The notes under the pieces are model-generated. The model worked only from the letters and a program-made list of their open reading frames with translations. It had not been told where the DNA came from and did no database searches. A program made the position numbers and the translations under genes. This document shows, one piece after another, positions 11,431 to 24,109 of a DNA stretch of 64,000 nucleotides. This DNA is from Arctopsyche grandis (taxonomy: Eukaryota; Arthropoda; Insecta; Trichoptera; Hydropsychidae), in assembly GCF_051622035.1 (NCBI RefSeq), contig NC_135360.1, forward strand, positions 25,991,206 to 26,055,205, in the 5' to 3' direction. Numbering within the stretch: the first letter of the stretch is position 1; each line of letters opens with the position of its first letter.

Positions 11431-12157
11431 CAGAGAAATGTTATAATAAAAGAAGTGGCTTTAGGCGTCGTATTGTTGTCAAGTGGAAAAGGTCTGTGGA
11501 CAGACACATGTTATCATTTCTCTGTCTGTGGACCTCTCATAATAACTTGCGCGTAGTCGTGTTTGATGCTTGGTGCTCGACGTGTGTCCGATTGTTTGTT
11601 AATTTTACTCGCAAGATGGGCAAGTGCGTCGTTAAAAATTGCAAAATGCATTCAAAAACACACAATAAACAACACGGGATACATTTTTATAAGTAAGTTA
11701 ATCATTTAAGTGACATATTATTCAATTAAAGTCGCGGTTTGACAGGCTGCATCGTGTGTCATGGCGACCGCCGGATATCTTCATACAATTTCAGGGGTGG
11801 CACCAGAGAAATGTAAAAATTATTTTTAAATAAATGAAAAAAAAAACATTTATCTGTGTGGCACCGAATACTCAATTATATTCATAAATAGTCATTTAAG
11901 TTTAATTAACGTAAACATCGTTCATTTTATATTATACACATTTTTATTGAAACTATAAATTTCACGTTAATTTAAGAGTTCCCAAGGAAAGACAAATTCG
12001 AAAAGAGTGGACAAAAATAATCCGCAAATTGAGAAAAGAAACCGATTGGCTACCAACGCCTAACACCAGCATATGCTCAAACCATTTTAGAGCTGAAGAT
12101 TTTTTAATTTTATCGAAATGTAAAAAATTAAAAAAAGATGCAATTCCAATACTGGAG
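11431..12157 (+). mobile_element. 5' part of a P-like (THAP) element, copy 1
   Basis: It begins CAGAGAAATGTTATAATA at 11431, the same terminus as three complete short elements (46728, 51899, 56436) that have 8-bp target duplications. The subterminal TTGTTGTCAAGTGG, the promoter region and THAP exon 1 also match those elements. It continues into intron 1 and THAP exon 2, which the short elements lack. No matching 3' end or catalytic exons were found, so the end coordinate is only where recognisable similarity stops. P superfamily is an inference from the THAP domain and the 8-bp duplications. Confidence 0.55.
11616..12157 (+). CDS. THAP-domain protein, N-terminal exons (copy 1)
   Basis: Two exons, 11616-11692 (77 bp) and 11977-12157 (181 bp), join in frame across a 284-bp GT-AG intron. 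The 86 residues form one C2CH THAP zinc finger: CVVKNC near the start, then a Trp and basic helix (KEWTKIIRKLRKETDWLP), CSNHF with the last Cys and His, and AIPILE in place of the AVP box. THAP is the DNA-binding head of P-element transposases and of host THAP proteins. A good donor (GTAAGC) follows, so more exons once existed, but none is identified nearby; MITEs fill the next 700 bp. It sits inside the element starting at 11431. Its two exons have exactly the same lengths as copies at 22181 and 32810. Confidence 0.75.
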
Positions 12158-12373
12158 GTAAGCTTTATTTGCATTTTGATATTGATTTTCATTCGTTTTA
12201 TTAGTCTCCTTTCTTTTATCTTATGTTTTTACTACTCTTTCATTCATATTTTACTATGTTTTTCTCATATTCATATGATTAAACGACAAATAATAATTTT
12301 TTTAACTTTTATCTACCGATGTTAATTTCTTTTGACCGTTAATTAATTACCGACCGCTGTCCATCACTTTGAG

Positions 12374-12517
12374 TAGAGCCCGGAATCTGAAGGGGCTGTT
12401 TATTGTTCAAAGATTGTAAATGCATTGTTAAAGGTTTGCCGAACCTTTTTTACAAAGGATTTACAACAATTGAACAATAGGCGGCACGTTTCCGGCCCCT
12501 TCAGATTCCGACCTCTA
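12374..12517. mobile_element. hAT-type MITE, family A (copy 1)
   Basis: Terminal repeats are TAGAGCCCGGAATCTGAAGG and the complement at the right end. The interior carries the family's two arms built around TGTTGTAAATGCATTG and the palindromic centre AAAGGTTTGCCGAACCTTT. Flanks ACTTTGAG and ACTATGAG form an 8-bp duplication with one mismatch. Confidence 0.75.
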
Positions 12518-12559
12518 ACTATGAGTTATCAGTTATAGAATCAGGTCATCAGTGATGAG

Positions 12560-12684
12560 TAAAGCCCGGACCCGGACCTAGAGTTCAAATGTTGTAAATG
12601 CATTGTTAAAGGTTTGCCGAACCTTTTTTACAAAGGACTTACAACAATGGAACAATGAGCGGCACCTTGGCTATCCTACCTCTA
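12560..12684. mobile_element. hAT-type MITE, family A (copy 2)
   Basis: From TAAAGCCCGGACC to CTATCCTACCTCTA, flanked on both sides by GTGATGAG (12552-12559, 12685-12692), a perfect 8-bp duplication. The arms GTTGTAAATGC and the centre GGTTTGCCGAACC are intact. Confidence 0.85.
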
Positions 12685-12692
12685 GTGATGAG

Positions 12693-12844
12693 TAGAGATC
12701 GGACCGGAAGCGTGCCGTTCATTGTTAATTATTGCTGTGCTTTGTTCAGTTTTATGAAGAACCTTTTTTTTTGCACTCTAGATTTGTAAATAGACCCAAA
12801 ACGCCCTGATTCCTGGAAAAGGCACGCTTCCTATTCGCCCTTTA
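12693..12844. mobile_element. MITE family B (copy 1)
   Basis: It starts TAGAGATCGGACCGGAAGCG directly after the right duplication of the preceding element and ends CTATTCGCCCTTTA. Interior landmarks are GCACTCTAG and CAAAACGCCCTGATTCCTGG, shared with copies at 17337 and 56386. Its own duplication is not clear here. Confidence 0.65.
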
Positions 12845-13080
12845 ATGATTACCCTGATTCTATTTCGTGCGTGTAGTAGTAGTTTACGCTCATATGTTAC
12901 TTATTGGAGATGCGTTCCCGGGTTTAACGTGTACAAATATAATATATATGTATATGTGTATGTATAACATATTTGTCGCTATTTTGGATTTTCCCTCTAC
13001 ACCCAGAAACCCTTCACCTCCGCAAACTTCAAACGACATAACCTATTTAGCCAACACAATCACACTTGAAATAAATCTGT
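12845..13080. repeat. segment duplicated at 21800-22000 and 34641
   Basis: The phrases GCGTTCCCGGGTTTAA, TTTTCCCTCTACACCC and CAAACGACATAACC occur again in the same order at 21800-22000. The leading part (TTCGTGCGTGTAGTAGTAGT) recurs at 34652. These are pieces of a longer repeat or a segmental duplication that accompanies the THAP modules. Confidence 0.6.
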
Positions 13081-13421
13081 AACAAGTTCTAATTAAAATA
13101 TATTTTTAATTCCAAATTAGCTGATGGATCCGGTTCTCAAACAGTTTTCTATCGGTATCCATTCATGTTATCGAACGTTTTCAGTTTTGAAATGCACCAC
13201 GAATCGTCTTGCGTATTGCGTTCGCCAACAGGATCGAATTTTTTTTCGAACTTTAATAATTGAAAAAATAATATGAAGGTCCTCTCGCACCTGCCATCAA
13301 GTGCGCACACTGTCATCGCTGTGTCTAGGCCTAGTCCATAGTTCCGACAATGTCGTTGCGACGTCGCTATAAAATCATTGTGTCCGCGTCACGACTTTGT
13401 TATAAAATTATCCAGTTGCAC

Positions 13422-13560
13422 GATGGATTTTGTCGAGAGCGCTTGTGTAGCATTGCTTGTTGTAAGATATTTAAGAAAGAAAAGAAAACAGAAAAAGTAC
13501 TCTGTTCATCCACTTCATAGACTTCGGTCAGAACCTCGGGCGACACTGACGCGTGTTGCG
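13422..13560 (+). pseudogene. PIF/Harbinger nuclease N-terminal relic
   Basis: The reading from 13422 gives MDFVESACVALLVVRYLRKK then RKQKKYSVHPLHRLRSE. The basic run followed by aromatic-x-V-HP-(L/I) matches the N-terminal signature of PIF/HARBI1-type nucleases (RRYWVHPI...). The normal continuation (GEFHTLY) is missing. A sister relic with that continuation is at 21628. Confidence 0.5.
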
Positions 13561-13627
13561 ATGGTATATGTATACAAAATTGGGGTGACTAATACAAAAT
13601 ATGTAAAAGGAGTCATGACGTCATGAG

Positions 13628-13729
13628 TAGTCACCGGAGCCTGAGGGGGCCGTGTATTGTTCAAAGGTTGTAAATGCATTGTTAAAGGTTTGCCGAACAA
13701 TGGATAGCACTGTGACTATCCTACCTCTA
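13628..13729. mobile_element. hAT-type MITE, family A (copy 3, short form)
   Basis: TAGTCACCGGAGCC at the left and CTATCCTACCTCTA at the right, with a perfect duplication GTCATGAG at 13620-13627 and 13730-13737. It lacks part of the right arm compared with the 130-bp copies. It is inserted in the PIF-type element around it. Confidence 0.85.
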
Positions 13730-13876
13730 GTCATGAGTTCCGCGACATCGTGGTGACGCGCGCTAGTCGCGGCCGGCCGCGACTCGCTTACTATGAACGC
13801 TATTAGACAGTATGTACAGCGATACTATTGCGACTTTGACGTAGCTACATTGTCGGAACTATGAACTGGGCCTAAC

Positions 13877-16424
13877 TAGTGTTGTAAGTCGTGAATATTC
13901 TCGGAGAACGAGAATATTCCGCAAATATTCTCCAAAAGATTATTCGCCGAGAATTTTCTTTTTTCTTAGTTATAAAACACCTCTAGATAGTTTATTAGCT
14001 TTTTAGATGATTCTAGTATATTTTCAGAGCCTTATAGGAGCAATAGCAAACTTTCTAGAATGTCTGAGAGAATTTTGAATGACATGTTTTCATTCTGACG
14101 ACATTGAATGTGGCATTTCGTCATTTTAGCATACGCGCACTACCAACATGAACGTTTTCCGCGAAATTCTCACGGGATTGCAATGCTTATTAACTCTGGA
14201 AGCAATAAATTATAAATATTTTTATTGCTTTGGTGAATATATTCCAATGAAATTGTTCAAACTTACTGATTTAATCATTCTTTTAAACTTAGCACACACG
14301 ATCGTAAAAATTTTCCCGTATTCACGCTCCAATAATTTTAGTTAAGTTTCGAGAAGGAATTTGACCTTTTTTAAAATCGTCACATTCTGAACTCAACGAC
14401 CTCTGAAAATTCCCCTCCTGTTAGCATTTGCAGAATATAAAAACACTACATACGATCATCCTCACATCGTCAGTGTTACCATCGCTCTCCCTACAAGAAA
14501 GACTGCTACTACCCTCATATTTACCGTTCACATGAATTTATCAATTTACTTTCATAGTTTTCGACGAAATTTTTTAACACAAATTTTGTAGGAGTTTGGG
14601 TGTTTTAATTGTTATTTCACATCAGTGCGTACTTTTAAAACACATTATATAATATGAAATCGTAAATTTATTAAGTTTAGAAACGATAAAAATTGGTAAA
14701 TAAACAATGCGAGTTACCATTAACACTAAAATGTCAGTTGGTTTTTTTTTTTTGCCTCCAGATCTATAAATAAATAAGTTGCTTTGAGTTTTTCTGCGAA
14801 ATCGTTAAATCTTTTAATGGTCCGTACGCACCAAACCAACGACGATTTTGGGCCAACTTTTAAAACCAGTAGCGTACAAAATATCGAAATAAAAATTAAA
14901 TTAAAAAATTGAAATTAAATATCAAATTAAGCTAACGAGCGAGATTGAGCTAAAATTAGATCATCGTTGATGTTTTGAATTACAACAATGTTTTGAATTA
15001 CGACGATACGCATTACAACCAGAGAAATATTATAATTATGAGCGAAAAAAACCTTGTTATTGTTTCTTATAAGTCGTCACGATAACTACTGTGTTTCCCC
15101 CTTCGGAAATATTTAACCAACGACGATTTTGGGCCAACTTTTAAAACCAGTAGCGTACAAAATATCGAAATAAAAATTAAATTAAAAAATTGAAATTAAA
15201 TATCAAAATTAAGCTAACGAGCGAGATTGAGCTAAAATTGGATCATCGTTGATGTTTTGAATTACGACGATACGCATTACAACCTGAGAAATATTATAAT
15301 TACGAGCGAAAAAACCTTGTTATTGTTTCTTATAAGTCGTCACGATACACTACTGTGTTTCGCCGTCGATGAAATATTTAACAAAAAAAATGTCGGTGAT
15401 TTATCAAAGGGTTTTTTTTTTCTTTCGTCGAAATAAAATTAATAATCACACATTATCCGATAAATTTTACCTCTGAGATGGATTTAATTATTTGATTTAT
15501 TTCGACAAGAGAAACAATTGAAGACATTATCCGATAAAATTTACCTCTGAAATGATTTAATTAATTGATTTATTTCGACGAGAGAAACAATTGAAGACTA
15601 AAAAAAATTTCGTTTGATAAACCGACAACGTGTCGGGTTGGGACCATCGCTCGGTCTCCCATACTAACACATGATATATTCTCAGTAACTGCGCATTACG
15701 GGGAAGTAAAAATAATAATTCTTTGATTTTTTTTTCGATCTTAGTGCGTATCTACGTAAGTCAAAACATCTTCGACAAACAAAAGTCGAGGATTACCTGT
15801 ATGTGATTGTTGATGATCTAATTTTAGGTCAATCTCGAAAATTTATTTAAATTGGGCATGTTCTGTTTTAACTTTCAATATTTTATTTTAAATTTAATAT
15901 ATTGATTATAATTTTATTTTGATATTTGAATTTAATTTTAATAAAATTATAATATTTTTAAATTTTGATATTTGATTTCAATTTTTAAATTTAATTTTTA
16001 TTTCGATATTTTGTACGCTACTGGTTTTATCCTGCTGGTTAAAACGTTGGACCAAAATCGTCGTTGGTTTGGTCCGTACGAAGCATACACAAACTACATA
16101 ATACGCATAATATTTCTGTTGTGTTTCGCCAACTGCTCAAAAGTCACATTTGCCTACCCTCTCTGTATTACCCTTACTGTACATATGAAATGCAAAATGT
16201 TAAGAATTATTATTAATTAGGATTTTGCATTAGTTAATTAATTTTATTCGTGTCTTCCCTCGTCTTACCGTTCACATAAATTTATCCATTTTTTGAAATT
16301 GCAACTGAATAGTATAAAAGCCCTCCAGATGCTATAAAAAACAATATTCTCGAAAATTCTCGGTTTGGAGAATATTCCCGAGGATATTCTCCAAAAGATT
16401 TTTACCGAGAATTTTATAACACTG
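13877..16424. mobile_element. non-autonomous hAT-like element, 2.5 kb
   Basis: The left end TAGTGTTGTAAG...GAATATTCTCGG and right end (minus strand) CAGTGTTATAAAATTCTCGG are inverted repeats rich in GAATATTCTC motifs. A perfect 8-bp duplication GGCCTAAC flanks it (13869-13876 and 16425-16432). The left duplication overlaps the right tip of the PIF-type element, so this insertion came later. No transposase ORF is recognisable. A second inverted-repeat element sits inside (14823-16080). Confidence 0.75.
14823..16080. mobile_element. nested element with long inverted repeats
   Basis: Both ends read CGTACGSACCAAACC followed by AACGACGATTTTGG and a CCAGTAGCGTACAAAATATCG block before AT-rich arms. 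The left arm is present twice in tandem (about 14836-15115 and 15116-15378), each copy ending near GTTTCTTATAAGTCGTCACG. The centre (15454-15598) holds two tandem 72-bp units starting ACATTATCCGATAAA. It has no ORF of note and its class is unknown. Confidence 0.6.
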
Positions 16425-16766
16425 GGCCTAACATATGCGCATGCGCGAATCCCGAATCTCATCGCGCGCATGTGCAGTAGTCACATAGTTCATCCAGCGA
16501 GTGGAAAAAATTGAGACAGTGTGCGTGCTCATGTGTACAGAGAGCGTTAGTATAGCTCCGGCTCCCGAGGTAGATTCACGCCATTTTTTTGCTCCTTGGT
16601 AGAGGCGTGCTTTGACAGTGACAGCGTGGTTACGAACTTCTCGAGATTATAAATATTAAATGTCAGTTATTTTTACATACCTCCTTTATTTATTTATACA
16701 TATTATTATTTGAGTTATTTATACATTCGTGAATATGAATACATGAGTACCTTTATTTATACTTAA
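16425..16766. other. no gene recognised
   Basis: The GC-rich phrase GCGCATGCGCGAATCCCGAA resembles one at 20877 (GCGCATGCGCAAATGGGATC) in the hAT leader. Nothing else is supported. Confidence 0.4.
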
Positions 16767-16918
16767 CCCAGTCGCACACCACATTTGGGTGCTGACGTCT
16801 TTTCAGAGATATTCTTTAGGGCACAGCAACGCAACCTCTGGATATTCGCGGCACACATTGTTTACATACATATGTACGTACTTCATTGGCAATCGCTAGG
16901 TATTCCGTGGGTAACCGT

Positions 16919-17278
16919 AAAAAAGTCGACAGTGAAAAAGTCGAAAATGTTAACGGTTAGTATATATATATATCAGTGGCGTGTGGTAAAACTCTCGCCC
17001 CCCGTCGTACATCCTCACTTAATTTGCGCGAGCAGGATACAATAGGAACAAGAGGAACAGGCTTTTTCTCCTGTATCCTACGCGCGCACATTAAACAAGG
17101 CTGTATGACAAAAAGAGAGATAATTTCACCGCATGCCACTGATATATCTTATATATACATAGTACCGTTTACCATGCACCCTTTTTTATCTTTCGACTTA
17201 AGATCTTTCGATTTTTGTTCTTTGCTTTCCGATATTTGTTTTTTTGACCTTTTCACTCTCGGTGCCGTGAGATAGACC
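16919..17278. repeat. palindromic repeat D with TA centre (copy)
   Basis: The left arm is GTAACCGTAAAAAAGTCGAC...TTAACGGTTAGTATATAT, and the right arm ATATACATAGTACCGTTTACC...GGTGCCGTGAGATAGACCC. The two arms mirror each other around AACGGT-TAT/ATA-ACCGTT. The TA centre has been invaded by a hAT MITE. The same design recurs at 18051-21590, 27013, 52340 and 55441. Confidence 0.65.
16974..17141. mobile_element. hAT MITE, CAGTGGCG family (copy 1)
   Basis: 168 bp, from CAGTGGCGTGTGGTAAAAC to GATAATTTCACCGCATGCCACTG. It sits between TATATATA tracts, so the 8-bp duplication is buried in the repeat. The interior phrase TTAATTTGCGCGAGCAGG is shared by all copies. Confidence 0.8.
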
Positions 17279-17336
17279 CTCAGAAATTCCGGTGTAAACG
17301 AGTCTTTACAAACATTTACACGGATTTAGTGAGCGG

Positions 17337-17479
17337 ATCGGAAACGTGCCGTTCATTGTTAATTGTTTGCGGTGCTTTGTTAAAGGTTCGCCGAACCTTT
17401 TTTTTTTGCACTCTAGCTTTGTAAATAGACCTAAAACGCCCTGATTCCTGGAAAAAGCACGCTCCCTATCCGCCTTTTA
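17337..17479. mobile_element. MITE family B (copy 2)
   Basis: TAGTGAGCGGATCGGAAACG to CCCTATCCGCCTTTTA, with a perfect 8-bp duplication CACGGATT at 17329-17336 and 17480-17487. This copy fixes the ends of family B and supports hAT-type mobilisation. Confidence 0.85.
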
Positions 17480-17761
17480 CACGGATTTACACGAGCCATG
17501 TTCAATGCATTTTTTTCAATGCTACCTGGAAAGGATTGGGGGGTAGTATTCTTGTTTAATTTGTACATGCTCAAAATACGCCTATCAGCGTATTTCAGGC
17601 CTACGGACTCGTTGGTAAAACACCGATCGGCGTTGGTCAGCATTCGTAGCGTTAAATGTTGTGGTGTACAGCCGGGTTAAGTTATTCACAATAGTTAATT
17701 TATTCAAATGAGTTCGACCGTATAATATACATATCTTATTTTTTAAAAACACTTTAGATAA

Positions 17762-18001
17762 ATGGAGACACCATCCAAAGTCGGAACAGGCAAGAGTTTT
17801 AGTAGCCAATCTAAAGAATTGATATTAAATGTCTACACGTGGTGTGAACTTACACTAGTGACTAATTCTACGACGATTCCTGCCATTGATTTAGCTGCAG
17901 CAGCTCTAAAAGTTTCCAGATCGACAATTAGGAAAATTATCAAGAAGAAAAAAGATAATCAACATTTGTCTTCTCCAAAGAGAACAAAACTCTCAAAAAA
18001 G
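17762..18001 (+). CDS. helix-turn-helix protein, first exon
   Basis: An 80-codon exon starting MET-PSKVGTGKSFSSQSKE and ending before a GTAATT donor in phase 0. Residues 12-60 form a helical segment with LAAAALKVSRSTIRKIIKKK, a helix-turn-helix resembling the psq-type heads of pogo-like proteins. The basic tail RTKLSKK could be a nuclear signal. The next in-phase exon of matching character is at 29784 (CENP-B-type HTH), 11.8 kb away across transposons. Joining them is possible but not shown. It may be a host gene or a transposase head; I do not recognise a specific gene. Confidence 0.45.
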
Positions 18002-18050
18002 GTAATTCGTCGCGGTAAATTCGCAAACGAACATAGTAACCACATTTAAT

Positions 18051-21466
<3,416 letters not shown>

Positions 21467-21627
21467 ATATATATTATATATACGTAGTACCGTTTATCAT
21501 GCACCCTTTTTTGATCTTTCGATTTTCGATCTTTGCCTTCCGATATTTGCTTTTTCGACCATTTCACTTTCGGTCCCGTGAGGTAATATTCCGTGATAGA
21601 TTCAGTCGTTACACGGCGCGGACTTAA

Positions 21628-21780
21628 ATGGACCTTATAGAACTGATAGCTATCTATGAAGCTCTAGAACAAGACAAGAGACAGCGTAAATATTGGGTAT
21701 ATACCCTAAATAGCTGTAGAATAAATATGGGAAAGTTTCATACTTTGTATGAGAAACGCAACAATGTCGACGCGCTTCGT
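21628..21780 (+). pseudogene. PIF/Harbinger nuclease N-terminal relic
   Basis: Reading from 21628: MDLIELIAIYEALEQDKRQ, RKYWVYTLNSCR, MGKFHTLYEKRNN. The R-K-Y-W-V followed by (G)xFHTLY is the N-terminal signature of PIF/HARBI1-type nucleases (RKYWVHPI..., GEFHTLY). The open frame is lost soon after. No ends of the parent element could be fixed. Confidence 0.6.
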
Positions 21781-21799
21781 ATCGCGCATGCGCCTTATC

Positions 21800-22013
21800 C
21801 TAACTGTCACTGTCACGCGTTCCCGGGTTTAATTTGTACAAATCCACTATAATCTTTTCGTATACATATGTATTTAAAATATTTAACGATATTTTAGATT
21901 TTCCCTCTACACCCCAGAAACCCTTCACCTCCGCAAACGTCAAACGGCATAACCTATTTAGCCAACATAATCACACTTTTGAAAGAAATCTCAAATGTCA
22001 AAACAGTCGGTGA
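21800..22013. repeat. copy of the 12845-13080 segment
   Basis: It holds GCGTTCCCGGGTTTAA, TTTTCCCTCTACACCCC and CAAACGGCATAACC in the same order as at 12910-13045. Here it lies immediately upstream of the P-like end at 22022. Confidence 0.6.
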
Positions 22014-22021
22014 CCCAGCGC

Positions 22022-22717
22022 CAGAGAAATGTAATATTAATAGAAGTGGCTTTAGGTGTTCTTTTGTTGTCAAGTGACATTCTGTCCACGGACAGATAGA
22101 TCTAAATAATTTTAGCATCAGTCGTATTTGACGCTTGGTGCTCGACGTATGTCCGATAAAAACTTTATATTACTCGCAAGATGGGCAAGTGCATCGTTAA
22201 AAATTGCACGATGCACTCAAAAACACAAAATAAACAACATGGGATACATTTTCATAAGTAAATTGATCATTTAAGTAACATATTATTTAATTAGCATCGT
22301 AGTTTGACAGTTCTTAAAAGTGTCATGGCGTCAGCTAGCATTCGGCACACAGATTCAGGGGTGGCACCAGAGAAATGTAAAAATTATTTTTAAATGAATG
22401 TAAAAACATTTGTCTTGGTTTCGCCGAATAATCAATTATATTAATAACCAATTATTTAAGTTTAAATAATATAAACATCGTTAATTTTATATTATACATA
22501 TTTTTGTTGAAACTATACATTACACGTCAATTTAAGAGTTCCTAAGGACAGACAAATACAAAAAAAGTGGATAAAAATAATCCGCCAATTAAGAAAAGAA
22601 ACGGATTGGCTACCAACGCCCAACACTGCCATATGCTCAAAGCATTTTAGAGCTGAAGATTTTTTAACTTCATCAAAATATGTCAAGTTAAAAAAATATG
22701 CAATTCCAATACTAGAG
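22022..22717 (+). mobile_element. 5' part of a P-like (THAP) element, copy 2
   Basis: It starts CAGAGAAATGTAATATTAATAG at 22022 (first 20 bases CAGAGAAATGTAATATTAAT), with the subterminal TTGTTGTCAAGTGACA, and then the promoter and THAP module. As at 11431, no matching right end or catalytic part is found. The 8 bases before it are CCCAGCGC, and no partner duplication was located. Confidence 0.55.
22181..22717 (+). CDS. THAP-domain protein, N-terminal exons (copy 2)
   Basis: Exons 22181-22257 (77 bp) and 22537-22717 (181 bp) match copy 1 in length, phase and splice sites (GTAAAT donor, GTAAGC second donor). The reading is MGKCIVKNCTMHSKTQNKQH..., then VPKDRQIQKKWIKIIRQLRK, TDWLPTPNTAICSKHFRAED and AIPILE. 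The four zinc ligands (two Cys, then Cys and His) are present. No further exons are found; a family-A MITE follows at 22848. Confidence 0.72.
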
Positions 22718-22847
22718 GTAAGCTTTAATTAATATTTTCTGTGCATTTAGATGTTATATTAAAGGTGAATTAATATTATTTTTAATTATAGGGAATATTT
22801 TTTTTAGAAATGCTGCATCACCAATTTATTTTGAACAGTCTTATCAC

Positions 22848-22980
22848 TAAAGCCCGGACCCAGAGCGTGCCGTTCATTGTTCAAATGTTGTAAATGCATT
22901 GTTAAAGGTTTGCGGAACCTTTTTTACAAAGCATTTACAACAAATGAACAAACAACGGCGCGCCTTGGGTCCGTACTCTA
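22848..22980. mobile_element. hAT-type MITE, family A (copy 4)
   Basis: TAAAGCCCGGACCC to GGTCCGTACTCTA with perfect duplication CTTATCAC (22840-22847 and 22981-22988). The GTTGTAAATGC arms and the AAAGGTTTGCGGAACC centre are present. Confidence 0.87.
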
Positions 22981-23439
22981 CTTATCACTTCAATTAGGGT
23001 TGTCAGATTTCATACAAATGAAATCCCCCTCCCCCGAAAAATTTCAACAATATTTAACCACATAATTTTTTCTTTATATTAAATAATTATGTTAATTTCC
23101 TTTTTCAAATTTTAGTTGTATTTAAGAAAAAGTTAACACAAATAAATAAAATATTATTATAGATTTTGACTAAATTCATTTTTTTTATTGGTTCTTATTT
23201 TTGTTTTTCGGTTTTCCAGTTTTCAATCTTTGCGCTAAGATTTTATTCATGTTTTTTTACTCTACAACTGTTTTTCTAGTATTAATTTTAAAAAAATCCA
23301 ATATTTGTTATTGTTTAAAAATATTTAAACCGAAAAACATGGAGGAATCTTAAAAGTACTAAGCTGAGACATTTAGGCATACTGAAAAGAATGTTCGGTA
23401 CACTGAAATTCGAGTCTTAAACCTGACCTTATTATACAC

Positions 23440-23830
23440 TAGTTGTTTAACCCGGCTTCGCTCAGTATTTGTAATATAAACAGCTTAAACATGGCGAATC
23501 TATTAGTAAATATTCATTTGTTTTTTTTATTCAATTTATTTGAATAGAAAAATATATAATATTCAACCAATTGAATTGTCGTCATAGAAACTTTTGTTTT
23601 GTTTACGAAGTTCCCAGCCAAAGATACTTACATACATATATATATATACTTACATACAAAGTCTCTTTCGAAATTATATATTAGATATGTAAATATTATT
23701 TACATATATGTACATACATACATGCATATGTACATAAAGTACATTTTCATATTGTACATAAAGTATGTACATTTTCTTATTGCACATTCATATGTACATA
23801 TATACATATGTACATATGTATATTTGTTGA
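23440..23830. repeat. CCCGGCTTCGC repeat and CATA/TGTA microsatellite
   Basis: A copy of the 10850 repeat begins at 23440 (ACTAGTTGTTTAACCCGGCTTCG). From about 23628 it gives way to TACATACATA/ACATATGT-type simple sequence up to 23825. Confidence 0.6.
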
Positions 23831-24109
23831 TTTTGAATAATTTTATTTCAACTATCTTCTTTGTATTTATAGTAGTAGTAATAATATTTTTTTGAACTTA
23901 ATGTGCATTAATAAGATTTTATTTATATGATTTAATATTTGTATGATCCATATCTTTGTTTTTACTTTTTGGAGTTCTTAATTATATTTAGTTAGTTTTC
24001 ATTTTTGTCTTTATGCATTTATTATTTTGATGAAATTTTTTATTTATTTCAAATGCTTACTTCCCAGTATTTTGCAATTTAAATTTATTATTTAGCAACA
24101 CGTACATTC

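Larger units (their letters stand above)
13328..13872 (+). mobile_element. PIF/Harbinger-type deleted element
   Basis: Inverted ends GGCCTAGTCCATAGTTCC (left) and GGCCCAGTTCATAGTTCC (right, read on the minus strand) continue as GACAATGT. The 3-bp flanks are CTA and TAA, close to the TWA duplications of Harbinger elements. It carries a PIF-nuclease N-terminal relic and a younger family-A MITE, and a hAT-type element lies directly against its right end. Confidence 0.65.
16767..17676. mobile_element. piggyBac-type MITE carrying other insertions
   Basis: Ends CCCAGTCGCACACCACA and (minus strand) CCCGGCTGTACACCACA face each other and are flanked by TTAA at 16763-16766 and 17677-17680. GGGTGCTGACGTCTTTTCAG near the left end and CACCGATCGGCGTTGGTCAG near the right relate it to the MITE in TOM40 intron 6. 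Its middle is occupied by a palindromic repeat with a hAT MITE and by a family-B MITE. Confidence 0.65.

Noticed and set aside
11811-11840. CAGAGAAATG inside the THAP intron as a second transposon end
   Set aside because: The following bases (TAAAAATTATTT) differ from true ends, the third module has a decayed version in the same place, and there is no duplication.
14836-15598. Second candidate for a repeat-spacer array
   Set aside because: The copies are tandem arms of an inverted-repeat element with AT-rich sequence and no unique spacers.
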